From Primulina eburnea (Eukaryota > Streptophyta > Magnoliopsida > Lamiales > Gesneriaceae), in NCBI RefSeq assembly GCF_022965805.1, contig NC_133114.1:9568261-9632260 (forward strand): DNA of 64,000 nucleotides. Direction: 5' to 3'. Both the position numbers and the translations under genes were made by a program. This document shows, one piece after another, positions 10,404-22,239 of this stretch. The notes under the pieces are model-generated. The model searched no databases, was not told the origin of the DNA, and was given only the letters and a program-made list of their open reading frames with translations. Numbering within the stretch: the stretch's first letter is position 1; each line of letters opens with the position of its first letter.

Positions 10404-12734
10404 TGTTGGATCTCGGTTTTCTACACGCCCAAACGCAGCGGAAGTTTTAAAATTTTTATTTTATTTTGACAATCAAAATATATTTGTTTGGACGCTCGTA
10501 TGGTTTTCATAATCAAACATTCATAGGACGTTCAGAAAATACCTTTGGTGAATAATTTCACTTGGCTCCAACTATTCCGGTGTTAGCGGATATAGCTCTT
10601 GTTGAAAATCCCTACGAACGTTCTTCGATCTACTTCGAATCAGGTCCACGACCGGATTGCTTGTTCCCCTTCTAAATTGCACTAGAAATTTAGAAGAACT
10701 TTTGCGTAGAGATAGAACACACAAAATTTTGTTCAAAACGTTAGAGAGTATTAAGGAATTGGAAGAGCCGAAAAAATATTCTCTAACCCAACTTTCGGAT
10801 GCCTCTGCACGTTTTATGAGAATCAAAATCTCCTTTTTTTTTTTTCCTAATATTCACTTTACTTAATTAATTAACTTAATTAAGTCATTTGAATATTCTA
10901 AAAAAAATATTGTATGCTGTAAAATCCGAAAGAAAGAATAGCAATTCCTTGAAACTCTCGAAATCATCTTGTGCCTAATTTTGAGAATAAAGAAATATTA
11001 ATCTTTCTTTAATTATCATTTATTTAATTAATTAAGTAAACTAAATATTTGGAGGATTACGGTTGTGATTCTCAAAATCTCACAATCCAAATTAGTGGAG
11101 GCTATGATTTTAAGTCAAAAATTGATTTTAAAAAAAAATCTATGACCTAATTACCATAATTAACATTAATGGACTTGATTAATTAATTGAGCTAGTCCAA
11201 CTAGTTTAATTAATCAATCAAAGCCCATTAAAAACTTTACTTATTCAGTATGTTGGACTTGTACTCCTACAAGTCCATTAAACATACTTCACATTATATT
11301 TAATTTAATATTTAATAAACTCAACTTTTGAGTTTAGTAAATTAAATATATTATAAATTCAACATTTGAATTTAATATTACAAATTCAACTCCTTGAATT
11401 TACCACCTCCAAAATTTAATATTTAATAAACTCAACTTTTGAGTTTAATAAATTAAATATTCAAATTTTATAAATTCAACTCCTTGAATTTATTCTCTCC
11501 AAATTTCATAAATTCAACTTCTTGAATTTACTATCTTATTCAACTCCTTGAATTTATTTTCTCAAAATTTAATTATCATAAATTCAACTACTTGAATTTA
11601 TTATATCCTAATATAAATTCAACTCCTTGAATTTATTCTCTCAACGGGAACAAACAATCCAGTACTTGTGTGACCCTCAATGGTTCAGGGATACAGCTAG
11701 CCGTGGGTTCACAACTCTTTGTGATTCAGGACATAATCCTTTATTCGGGCTTACCCTAGTTAGCCCCATTCTTTTCATCAACACCTTGATAAAAAATGTC
11801 AGAACTCATTTCTGATTGCACCCATCGGATCATGGTAAGAGCGTCTAGTAGCATCGCCCCATGATCCCCTAGGTATCACTGATAGTGCCTACAAGAACCA
11901 GTCGATTATGATTAACGTACAGTACGGTCCCTTCATCTCATATATCTCGATCGAATCTGCAACCATTGGTTCATCGAGGGTTGCATATTAATTCGATAAC
12001 TATGTGATAACTATAATAGTGGCATCGCGTGTACTATTGGAGAACTCCTTCTCCAACGTACATCTCGTACTTTGGCCAGAGATTCCATTCACTATTATTT
12101 CATTAGATCACATAGGATATCCACACCCGTAGGTGAGCGGTGAATCCCCGACTACAATGCACTGGCTCCTATATGTGTCGCAACAGTACCCAACCTCGCC
12201 ACCTGATGACTCTCCTGGAGCCGGTAAACGAGTCAAAGCACAACCCTAGCATATAGAGCCTCAGTGTTGTCCCAGGTCGTAAGGACTAATGGTGTATAAT
12301 CATAACCACGGACTTATCCTCTCGATGAATGATAACCACTTGGAAAGTCTGAGGGAGGGTTGTTCGGTATAATCATCATATGACTACCCATCTGCATGTT
12401 TGGACATCTCTATGCCCTTACCAAGAAACGCAGTACACAACATCACAGATGCTAGTCTCGAGCTCAAGCGACCTTTATCCATGTTTTAGGCGGCTGAATC
12501 GACTAGGAATGAATTTAGAATATGCAGTGTTTACAAATGAGTTTCAACATCGAATTACGATTCATTTGTATTAAAGCATAATCAATGACTTTATCTATGC
12601 TGTTTGCATGGGTATATAGATAAAGTATAACAAGACCATAAAAGTTAAATTATATTAAAATAAAGCTTGTTTATTTCACTTGAGTCAATAAATTCTCTAG
12701 CCAACCGTTGACTTGCAGGGCATCTACTCTAACA
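10404..12734 (-). mobile_element. 3' LTR of Copia element A
   Basis: On the minus strand the LTR begins TGTTAGAGTAG and ends GAGATCCAACA. It is 2.33 kb and pairs with 25541-27868. The polypurine tract abuts it at 12735. The region 11300-11650 holds many degenerate AATTCAACTCCTTGAATTTA-type units. Open frames inside are LTR shadows. The 5 bp outside on the left are GGATG. On the right of the other LTR they are AGATA, plausibly the same TSD after two G-to-A changes. Confidence 0.9.
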
Positions 12735-12932
12735 ATCTCCCACTTGCCCTAAAGCCAACTACCCTTAAACTTTAATCCCATTGCTTCGCGATGCATTTGA
12801 AACAATGGTCCTGGAAAGGGCTATGTAAGTGGATCAGCAACATTATCTGCAGAGGGACTCTTTCAACTGATATGTCTCCTCTTCCCACCATCTTCCGTAT
12901 GATGTGGAACTTTCTCAGTACATGTTTGGATC
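12735..12932 (-). pseudogene. Copia A RNase H C-terminal end with polypurine tract
   Basis: Minus-strand sequence encodes the end of Copia RNase H (HVLRKFHIIR, then ADNVADPL) and runs into CAAGTGGGAGAT, the polypurine tract directly before the 3' LTR. The reading continues across element G at 20414 (EPRSHQ and upstream), which shows G sits inside this gene. Stops make it non-functional. Confidence 0.85.
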
Positions 12933-12937
12933 ACTGA
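12933..12937. repeat. Left TSD of Gypsy G (ACTGA)
   Basis: ACTGA just before TGTAATGCC is repeated at 20409-20413 just after the right LTR. Removing G and one copy restores a continuous Copia RNase H reading. Confidence 0.9.
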
Positions 12938-13665
12938 TGTAATGCCTGGAAATTTAATCCTAATAATCTGTAATTATTGAATTTTAATTTGATATGATTA
13001 TGAGAAGATTAATCGAGACACGGAATAAGAATACGTGTGAAAATGTATGTGCGAGAGCCGAAGGTCTCGCGCATATGCGCGAAGAGTAGGCGCGCATATG
13101 CGCGAGTAGGGCAGAAGCCCATGATGCAAGACAGTAGCATCGGCGCACATGTGCGACTATATGCGCGCACATGCGCGGGAGGTCCAGAGATTTGGGCGCA
13201 TATGCGCGGAAAGGTGTAGAATTGTAGAATTGTAATTATGTTTCAAATTTTGATACATATTACTGTTACCTGATTACATGCTTTATATTTGTTTATATGA
13301 TTGCATGTTTCGTTGATTTATACTGAGATTTATTCTCACCAGAGTTACCGGCTGTTGTCTTGTTTGTATGTGTACATGACAACAGGTGGGACAGGATCAG
13401 GGTCCAGGAGATGAGGAGAGATCGTGATAGAGTGGAGACTTCAGACTTTGATGTATATAGGGTGTGACACTTGATTTATAGATGTTGAACCTTAGTTTTA
13501 CTGGTTTGTAGACAGTACAGGACATGTACTTTATTATATACTGAGTTGTATATTAATTTGATTTCACAACGTTCCGCATTTTAAAAAAAATTTCAACCCT
13601 GTTTTATAATTGATTAATTAGTCCCAATGATGATTAAGAACTTGATTAGCGTCCGGGTCCCCACA
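12938..13665 (+). mobile_element. 5' LTR of G (short form)
   Basis: TGTAATGCC to GGTCCCCACA, 728 bp. Compared with the 1912 bp 3' LTR it lacks the segment equivalent to about 18778-19963. The break has the short repeat GTAGAATTGTAGAATTG, which suggests a slippage or microhomology deletion. Most of the palindrome cluster is lost. Confidence 0.9.
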
Positions 13666-13670
13666 ACAGG

Positions 13671-13682
13671 TGGTATTAGAGC
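13671..13682 (+). other. Primer-binding site of G
   Basis: TGGTATTAGAGC, one change from the initiator-Met-tRNA complement, five bases after the LTR end. Confidence 0.85.
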
Positions 13683-13916
13683 GATAGATCCTTGAGATTG
13701 AGATAGGAGCTAGTGAGCGGGGTAGAATGTGTTTTCTTTCCTGCTTTTGATTGCTAGCATGATTTACTGCTTTATAATGCATGTTTATCTGATTTGATTT
13801 GAAGACATGTGTTATTGAGAACGAATCAGAGCCGATTCTGGATCAGCAGTAACATGATCGGAGGAGGACTGAAATAGAACTCTGGTTTGAGGTTACTAAT
13901 CCTTTTGATTTCAGAT

Positions 13917-14813
13917 ATGCCTCCGAGAAGAATACCAAAACAGGGGAGTACATCGAATCCTCTCATGGATGTGACTCCTACACCGATGGAGAAACTGTTG
14001 AAAAGGTTTCAGTAATTTCATCCACCGACTTTGAAAGGTACCGAGAATTCCGTGGAATGTGAAAGTTGGTTGGACGATATTGAAGCGATGTTTGAATTTT
14101 TGGAATATACTGAGGAAAAGAGGGTGAAACTGATCGGACACCAGTTGCATGATGTGGCTAAACACTGGTGGATCACAACGAAACGGGCATTGGAACAACG
14201 AGGTACGGCCATTACCTGGAATGTGTTTAAGTCTGAATTTTATCTACGGTTCTTTCCAGTATCTTATAGGAAGGACAAGGGAGCCGAGTTTGCGAACTTG
14301 AGACAAGGCCAGTTAAACATTGAGGACTATGTGGCTAAGTTATCTACACTGCTCCGATTTGCTCCCCATGTAGCTGAACATGATGAGGCCGTTGCGGACC
14401 AGTTCATAAATGGCCTGAATCCTGAAATCTTTACGTTGGTAAACACTGGAAGACCGAACAATTTTACCGACGCACTGAACCGAGCTAAAGGAGCTGAAGC
14501 CGGTTTATTGAGACAGAGGGAAGCTCTATTTGTGCCTCCAGTAATGGCATCACAGCAACCACCTCCCAGATTCGAGAGTGGTAGTGGTAGCTGGAAGAAG
14601 GATTTCTTGAGGGCTAGAGGGAAGCAATTCAAGAAATCTGGAACTAGCTCGTCCAGTTCGAGTGGCTCTGGACAGACCGGTCAGGGCCAGAGTTATGCAA
14701 GACCGTACTGTGGTACGTGTGGAGGGAGGCATTCCACAGATCAGTGCCGAGGAGTGGTTGGCAGCTGTCGTATCTGTAGACAGCAAGGACACTTTGCCCG
14801 AGTGTGTCCCTAG
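13917..14813 (+). pseudogene. gag of Gypsy G
   Basis: Structural protein that forms the virus-like particle. The start is ATG at 13917 (MPPRRIPKQG). The capsid domain lies in 14031-14500 (ESWLDDIEAMFEFL, AKHWWITTKRALE, LRQGQLNIEDYVAKLS). It is followed by a Ser/Gly-rich linker and a CCHC knuckle, CRICRQQGHFARVC, near 14767-14808. An in-frame TAA at about 14011 splits the N-terminus. A TAG at 14811 ends gag, and pol continues in the same frame. Both stops are also in the left-hand duplicate, so they are not local sequencing errors. Length and order are usual for plant Gypsy gag. Confidence 0.9.
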
Positions 14814-17279
14814 AGGATTGCCCAGGGATCGCAGGCAGCTGAGTCATCGGGATCAGTGGCTCAGGCAGGTAGACGACCATCTGCCGTTCTTACTTTTCAG
14901 CCAGCACCGTCTACTCAGTCACAGCAGAGGTCAGGAGGGGGCCAGACAGCGAGCCAGCCCCCGAGACAGCAGGTCCGAGTTTTTGAATTGACTGAGGAGC
15001 AGGCACAGGATGCACCTGATGATGTAGTTGCAGGTAACTGTTTTATTTCTGGTTATCCTGCATATGTATTGATTGATATTGGTGCATCGCATACTTTTAT
15101 TTCGGAGAGATTTGCATTAATGCACGCATTGCCTGTTGAGTCATTAGCCACTGTAGTATCTGTCACGTCTCCGTTAGGAACAGGTTTGATATCGGTAAAA
15201 TCTGTTAAATCGTGTATACTACAGTACGATGGGCATACGATTGAGTTAGACTGTATTGTGCTTGGTTTATCTGATTTTGATTGTATTGTCGGTATCGATA
15301 TGTTGACCAAGTACGGAGCTACAGTCGATTGCTTCCATAAGATAGTTCGATTCAGACCTGAGATGGTTGAGGAGTGGAAATTTTATGGTAAGGGTTCTCG
15401 TGCTAGAATTCCTTTGATATCTGCAATGAATATGACACGATTATTGCAGAAGGGAGCAGATGGATTACTGGTATGTTCGGTTGATTTACTGAAATCGAGC
15501 CCATCATTGGCGGATTTGCCAGTGGTGTGCGAATTTGCTGATGTCTTTCCAGATGAGATTCCTGGATTGCCTCCGATTCGAGAGATAGACTTCAGCATTG
15601 AGTTAATGCCAGGAACAGTTCCGATTTCTATGGCTCCATACAGGATGGCACCGATCGAGTTGAAAGAACAGTTGGAGGATTTACTGGCCAAGGGGTATAT
15701 CAGACCGAGTGTATCTCCTTGGGGTGCTCCAGTACTGTTCATGAGGAAGAAAGACGGGTCGATGAGACTTTGTATCGACTATCGGCAGCTGAATAAGGCA
15801 ACGGTAAAGAATAAATATCCATTGCCTCGTATTGATGATTTGTTTGATCAATTGCAGGGTTCATCTGTATATTCCAAGATCGATCTGAGATCTGGATACC
15901 ATCAATTGAGAGTCAGGGATTCTGATATCTCTAAGACTGCATTCAGAACCAGGTATGGACAATATGAATTTAATGTCATGCCATTTGGTTTGACGAATGC
16001 ACCGGCGGTATTTATGGGATTAATGAACCGCGTCTTTCAGAAATATTTGGATGATTTTGTTATCATATTCATTGATGATATATTGATTTATTCAAAGAAT
16101 ATGATTGAGCATGCTAATCATCTGAGGAATGTGTTGAGAATTTTGAGGACAGAGAAACTGTATGCTAAACTTTCGAAATGCGAGTTCTGGTTGAAACAAG
16201 TGGTATTTCTGGGACATATTATATCCGGAGACGGTATATCAGTGGATCCCAGTAAGGTTGAGGCAGTGATTTCTTGGCCGAGACCGACATCAGTACCCGA
16301 GATTCGCAGATTTATGGGTTTGGCGGGATATTATCGCCGATTCATTAAAGATTTTTCGAGTATTGCCAAACCGATTATGCAGTTAACTCAGAAGAATGCT
16401 CCGTTTGTTTGGTCAGAAGAATGTGAATCCAGTTTTCTAGAACTGAAAAAGAGATTGACCAGTGCGCCTGTGTGAACGATTCCTTCAGGTACTGGTGACT
16501 TTGTTGTTTATTGTGATGCATCTCACCGAGGATTGGGTTGTGTTTTGATGCAGCGGGTGCATGTGATTGCTTATGCCTCGAGACAGCTGAAACCCCATGA
16601 ATCTCGTTATCCAATTCATGATCTTGAATTGGAAGCCATAGTCTTTGCATTGAAGATATGGCGGCATTATTTGTACGGTGAGAAATTTGATATATATTCT
16701 GATCATAAAAGCTTGAAATATCTGTTTTCGCAATCAGAGCTGAATATGAGACAGCGGAGATGGCTGGATTTACTGAAAGATTTTGATTGTGAAATCAAAT
16801 ACTATCCAGGGAAATCCAACGCAGCAGCAGATGCGCTGAGTCGAAAGGTATGTGCATTATCCTTATCGACGATAGGTGTCTCGAATTGGATACAAGACCG
16901 CTGTTTGTCTGGATTAGCTTTTGAAACAGATTGTCAGCCTCTGAGATTATATACGATTCAAATCGAACCAGAGTTGATATTGAAAATCAAAGAGGCACAG
17001 AAAGTTGATCAGAACGTACAAAATTCGATTGCAATGGTCAGAGCTGGTCATCAATCGGAATATCAGGTTCGGAATCGTGTTTTGTATGTGAATAATCGTC
17101 TTGTTGTGCCAAATGTTTCAGAATTGAGACAGCAAATACTGACAGAGGCGCACAATAGTCGTTTTAGCATTCATCCTGGGGGAAGGAAAATGTATAATGA
17201 TTTGAAGACACAATATTGGTGGAAGCAAATGAAATCTGATGTTACTGAATTTGTAGCCAAGTGTCTGAATTGCCAATAG
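14814..17279 (+). pseudogene. pol of Gypsy G: protease, RT, RNase H, integrase N-terminus
   Basis: It continues in the gag frame. Protease is near 15060-15110 with [12 protein letters not shown], where the active-site motif DTGA reads DIGA (Thr to Ile, one C-to-T step), so it is probably inactive. RT spans about 15550-16230 with [19 protein letters not shown] and the catalytic FIDDILIYS. RNase H follows ([30 protein letters not shown]), then the integrase zinc-binding region ending CLNC. In-frame stops: TGA at about 16473 between RT and RNase H, TAG at 17277. The RT domain itself is open. The gene feeds reverse transcription inside the particle in active relatives. Here it is dead. Confidence 0.92.
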
Positions 17280-17289
17280 GTGAAAGCTG

Positions 17290-18399
17290 AAAGAAAGAAA
17301 CCGGAGGATTATTGCAGAGTTTGTCCATTCCTGAATGGAAGTGGGATCACATTTCCATGGATTTTGTGACGCAGTTACCGAAATCCTCCCGAGGTTGTGA
17401 TGCGATTTGGGTCGTGATTGATCGATTGACCAAATCTGCATGTTTTATTCCATACAAAATGACTTATAGGTATGACCAGATGGCCGATATTTATGTTCGA
17501 GAAGTGGTTAGACTGCACGGAGTGCCGAAGACGATTGTTTCAGACCGAGATCCTCGGTTTACTTCGCACTTCTGGCAGAGTTTGCAGCAAGCTCTTGGTA
17601 CGAAGTTACATCTGAGTAACTTCGTACCGCATATCATCCTCAGACTGAGGGACAGTCAGAACGGACGATTCAGACCCTGGAAGATATGTTGAGAGCTGTG
17701 GTGCTTGATTTTAGCAATAGCTGGCAAGATGCATTGCCACTTTGCGAATTTTCGTACAACAACAGCTATCAGACGAGTATTGAGATGGCTCCATTCGAAG
17801 CGTTGTACGGAAAGAAATGCAGATCCCCTCTTTACTAGGATGATATCTCTGAAATTCCTGAGACTGGATCTGATATGATTAGAGATATGACCGAAAAAGT
17901 AAAATTGATTCAAAAGAAAATGAAGGCAGCTCAAGACCGACAAGCCAAATATGCCAACCTCAGAAGACGACCGTTGGTATTTGAGGTAGGAGACCGAGTA
18001 TTCCTGAAGATTTCTCCCTTCAGAAGTGTTGTAAGATTTGGCAAGAAAGGGAAATTGTCTCCAAGATATGTGGGTCCTTATGAAATTCTAGAAAAGATAG
18101 GAGATCGTGCCTATCGACTTGCCTTGCCGCCTTCATTATCAGGAATACATGATGTTTTTCATGTATCTATGCTGCGGAAGTATCTCCCTGATGATTCTCA
18201 CGTGATTCAGCCAGACGAGACCGAGCTGGATGAGACATTGAGTTATGTCGAGAATCAGATTATTGATCGTAAAGAAAAACAGCTCAGAACAAGGATGATT
18301 CCTCTTGTGAAAGTTCAATGGACTCGTCATGGCATCGAAGAAGCCACTTGGGACACTGAATCAGATATGAGACAAGAATTCCCAGCATTATTTCACTGA
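17290..18399 (+). pseudogene. pol of Gypsy G: integrase core and chromodomain-like tail
   Basis: A frameshift near 17303 separates this from 17279. The integrase core shows MDFVTQLPKS, VVIDRLTKSA and VSDRDPRFTSHFW. A second frame break at 17597-17628 is an 8-base insertion that forms a 13 bp perfect hairpin. After it the reading resumes ([25 protein letters not shown]), with TAG at about 17836 where Trp is expected. 17875-18399 is open and holds the GPY-type region (SPRYVGPYEI) and a chromodomain-like end (PLVKVQWTRHG, EEATWDTE). Such tails steer integration in chromoviruses (known for the family). Confidence 0.9.
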
Positions 18400-18483
18400 T
18401 GTAAATTTTATTCGACTTTAATTACATTCTCTCGTAATGATATGATTGGACTATCTGTGATTTCGGGGACGAAATCGTATCTT

Positions 18484-18496
18484 AGGGGGGGAGAAA
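18484..18496 (+). other. Polypurine tract of G
   Basis: Seven G then AGAAA, abutting the 3' LTR start at 18497. Confidence 0.9.
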
Positions 18497-18625
18497 TGTA
18501 ATGCCTGGAAATTTAATCCTAATAATCTGTAATTATTGAATTATAATTTGATATGATTATGAGAGGATTAATCGGGACACGAAATAAGAATACGTGTGAA
18601 AATGTATGTGCGAGAGCCGAAAGTC

Positions 18626-18910
18626 TCGCGCATATGCGCGAAGAGTAGGCGCGCATATGCGCGAGTAGGGCAGAAGCCCATGATGCAAGACAGTAGCATC
18701 GGCGCACATGCGCGACTATATGCGCGCACATGCGCGGGTGGTCCAGAGAGTTGGGCGCATATGCGCGGAAAGGTGTCGCGCATATGCGCCAGCGATGTGC
18801 AAGCCAAACGCCGAGACCAGTAGGTCTCGCGCATATGCGCCGAGGATGTCGCGCATATGCGCGAGACATGCAAACCGAAAAATTGCCACGATTGCTTTGA
18901 CATGCGCGAG
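18626..18910. repeat. Cluster of GCGCATATGCGC palindromes in the G LTR
   Basis: About nine copies of a GCGCAYATGCGC core. The longest are the 16 bp palindrome TCGCGCATATGCGCGA at 18626-18641 and CGCGCATATGCGCG at 18650-18663. The cluster is GC- and CpG-rich inside an AT-rich LTR. The same motif cluster recurs at 1835-2115 and 55546-55750. Confidence 0.9.
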
Positions 18911-19789
18911 TTGTATATATATATATATATATATACATACATACGTTATAATCCTTCAAAAAAACGAAAAGTCGAAGGAAACTTTAGAGAAAATTGTCCG
19001 TGAATCTTAGAATCGCGATTGTGTAAAATCCGTCCGTCTGATTTGTAATCCGACTTCAGTACTGTAATCCTATCGACGTAGGCTACAAGTGGACGTAAGT
19101 TTTGCTATGTTTTGACATGCTTTGAAATTATGATATTGTCAGAATTGATTAGGATTCATATATGATGTTCTTGACATGTTAGACATCGTAGAATCGAAGT
19201 CAGATTGAGAAACGGACTGATTATGGAATTGTTATGAATTTCTAGGGTATATTGATTTATACCAGATAGATTTGAATTGTGATTGGATTACGGATTGTAT
19301 TGGATATGGGTTATGGATTGTAACTGTTATCTGGTGATGTTGTATTGACGGGGATATTGAGATTGTACCGTTATGCCGTTGATTTTGAATTAAATCAAGA
19401 TTGATCAGATTGTTATTGATTTGAAAGGTATATTGACATGAGATTATTGATATTGTCATTGCCAGATAGACTGTGAATTCAGGACTTCGACTGAGCCAGA
19501 AACCGACGAAAGAAAGGTATAAGTCAATGTGGTATTGGGAGATCGACTTGAGTCGGTTTAGACTTGAGTTTCCCTAAATCACATACTTTATTTTATTGCA
19601 TTGACATTGCAGTGAATTGACTGATGTACTTGTTTTCTTGAATTAGAGATGACAGGTGTTAGACGAGTAATCTTGTGACAGAAGTGCCTGATAGTGGTGG
19701 TATCGCCACGGGCACATTGCACGATGTCTCAAGATATGATATTAGCGATAGAACTACAGTCCATGACGGTTAGGTCAGGACCCCGGATG

Positions 19790-19920
19790 TTGGTTATATC
19801 GAGTAAATAGGATTGGAATTCTTCTATTACGGAATTCGATATAGGAACACCATATTTGGTTATATCGAGTAATAGGATCAGAGTTCCTTCTATTACGGAA
19901 TTCGATATAGGAACACCACA
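19790..19920 (+). repeat. Two tandem 66 bp units in the G LTR
   Basis: Unit 19790-19855 and unit 19856-about 19920 both read TTGGTTATATCGAGT, then TTCTATTACGGAATTCGATATAG, apart from a few changes. A related single unit, inverted, is in the diverged LTR near 54375-54435. Confidence 0.85.
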
Positions 19921-20408
19921 TTTGGAAAACGGGATCCTTAGACTAGGACTGAGTCTAGTCTGTATTGTAGAATTGTAATTATGTTTCAGATTTTGATACA
20001 TATTACTGTTACCTGATTACATGCTTTATATTTGTTTATATGATTCCATGTTTCGTTGATTTATACTGAGATTTATTCTCACCGGAGTTACCGGCTGTTG
20101 TCTTGTTTGTATGTGTACATGACAACAGGTGGGACAGGATCAGGGTCCAGGAGATGAGGAGAGATCGTGATAGAATGGAGACTTCGGACTTTGATGTATA
20201 TAGGGTGTGACACTTGATTTATAGATGTTGAACCTTAGTTTTACTGGTTTGTAGACAGTACAGGACATGTACTTTATTATATACTGAGTTGTATATTAAT
20301 TTGATTTCACTACGTTCCGCATTTTAAAAAAATTTTAGACCCTGTTTTGTAATTGATTAATTAGTCCCAATGATGATTAAGAACTTGATTAGCATCCGGG
20401 TCCCCACA

Positions 20409-20413
20409 ACTGA
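20409..20413. repeat. Right TSD of Gypsy G (ACTGA)
   Basis: Matches 12933-12937. Confidence 0.9.
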
Positions 20414-22235
20414 TGAGACCTCGGTTCCTTTGCTTGCGCAACGACACCAGTGTTGTTCCAGTACAACGGGACTGGATCAACTCCATTAGGAATAACGCCC
20501 AACTCTTGGACAAAATTCCTCATCCAAACTATCTCTTTGGCTGCATCAGATGCAACAATATATTCAGCTTCAGTGGTGGAATCCGCAATGATGTCTTACT
20601 TGGAACTTTTCCAAGAGACAGCCGCACCATTAAGCATGAATACAAAGCCAGAGGTCGATTTCGAATCATCTACGTCACATTGGAAGCTAGAATCAGTTTA
20701 GCCTTCCAATTTCAATTCTCCACCCCATAGACCATGAACAAGTTCTTAGTCCTTCACAAGTACTTAAGAATATCTTTCACGGCCTTCCAATACATTGGAC
20801 CAGGGTTTTCCTGATATCTGCTTGTAACACTTAGAGCGTAAGCAACATCAGGACGTGTCTATATCACACCATACATGATACTACCAATGGCTGACGCATA
20901 TGGAATACGTGTCATCATCTCTATCTCTTTATCAGTTTTGGGACACAAAGATTTAGATAGAGTAATACCATGACACATTGATAAGTATCCTCTCTTGGAC
21001 TCTTCCATAGAGAATCGTTTTATAATGGTATCGATATAGGTGGTTTGAGTGAGTCCGAGCATCCTCTTTGATCTATCTCTATAGATTTGTATTACCAATA
21101 CGTAGGATGCTTCACCCATGTCTTTCATGGAGAATTTACAGGCCGACCATACTTTAGTTGATTGCAATAATCCTACATCATTCCCAATGAGCAGGATATC
21201 ATCAACATAAAGTACTAGGAATGTCACTACACTCCCACTAACCTTCTTGTACACGCACGGTTCCTCAGGATTCTTATCAACCAAACTCTTTGATAGTGCT
21301 ATCGAATCTGAGATTCCAACTCCTTGACTCCTGCATGAGACCATATATTGATCTCTGAAGTTTGCATACCTTATGCTCACTTCCTACTGATGTGTATCCC
21401 TCAGGTTGAGACATATAAATTTCTTCTTTGATGTCTCCATTGAGGAATGCAGTCTTTACATCCATTTGTCATATCTCATAGTCATACCATGATGCTATGG
21501 CTAGTAGTATTCTAATGGACTTAAACATAGCAATTGGTGAAAAAGTTTCCTCATAGTCAACTCCTTGCCTTTGAGTATAATCTTTTGCAATCAGTTTTGC
21601 TTTGAAGGTCACTACCTTCCCATTCGCCCCAAGCTTTCTTTTGTAGATCCATTTGCACCCTATGGGAACGATTCCCTCAGGTTGATCCACCAATGTTCAG
21701 ACTTGGTTTGAATACATAGAGTCCATTTCTGACTGCATGGCTTCAAGCCATTTGGTTGAATCAATATCAAATATTACTTCTTTAAAGTTCATTGGATCAC
21801 ATCCAACACAAGGCTCATCATGACCTTGTTCATGAAGAAGTGTATATCTTGCAGGTGGTCTAATAACCCTATCAGACCTCCTAGGAGCTTGTACTTTAAC
21901 TACTGGTTGTTGGAGATTAGGTTCAACTACTATAGTTGAGGGAGTATCTTGAATTTCTTCAAGTTCTATCATCTTCCCTTTTTCTATCTAATAGAAATTC
22001 CCTTTCCATAAAGGTGGCATTTCTTGAAACAAACAATTTTGCTTCATTAGGAAGATAGAAATAAAATCCAATAGAATTCTTTGGATATTCTACAAAGTAG
22101 CACAAAGTGGATCCACTATCCAATTTGTCTCCCACTGTCTGCTTCACGTAAGCAAGATATCTCCATATTCTCATGTAAGAATATTTGGGAGTTTTTCCCA
22201 TCCATATCTCATATGGTGTTTTATCCACTACTTAG
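20414..22235 (-). pseudogene. Copia A pol: integrase end, RT and RNase H
   Basis: Minus-strand Copia pol in broken frames. The integrase C-terminal part is near 22228-21960 (TPYEIWMGKTPKYSYM). RT spans about 21972-20859 with GCKWIYKRKLGANG, QMDV-type KTAFLNGDI, KLQRSIYGL and the catalytic LYVDDILLIGND. RNase H follows to 20414 (STSGFVF-like, then AAVSWKSS). The reading continues at 12932 after element G. RT domains are recognisable, but each frame carries stops or shifts. The lineage looks Tork/TAR-like rather than Sirevirus, with low confidence. Confidence 0.85.
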
Positions 22236-22239
22236 GTAT

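Larger units (their letters stand above)
12938..20408 (+). mobile_element. Ty3/Gypsy element G (chromovirus-like), nested in Copia A
   Basis: A structurally complete element of 7.47 kb: short 5' LTR, primer site, gag-pol, polypurine tract, full 3' LTR and 5 bp TSD ACTGA. Domain order (gag, protease, RT, RNase H, integrase, chromodomain-like tail) defines Ty3/Gypsy. The RT-RNase H text resembles Tekay/Del-type chromoviruses (inference). The LTRs differ at about 19 places over 728 shared bases (counted by eye), apart from a large deletion in the 5' LTR. Stops and frameshifts throughout make it non-autonomous. Confidence 0.9.
18497..20408 (+). mobile_element. 3' LTR of G (full-length form, 1912 bp)
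   Basis: TGTAATGCC to GGTCCCCACA. It contains a palindrome cluster (18626-18910), a TA microsatellite (18914-18935) and two tandem 66 bp units (19790-19920). Short frames in it are shadows. It ends at TSD ACTGA. Confidence 0.92.

Noticed and set aside
12938..13665. Reading the short 5' LTR as evidence that G is not a genuine element
   Set aside because: Outer ends, primer site, polypurine tract and exact TSD ACTGA all agree. The size difference is explained by one internal deletion.
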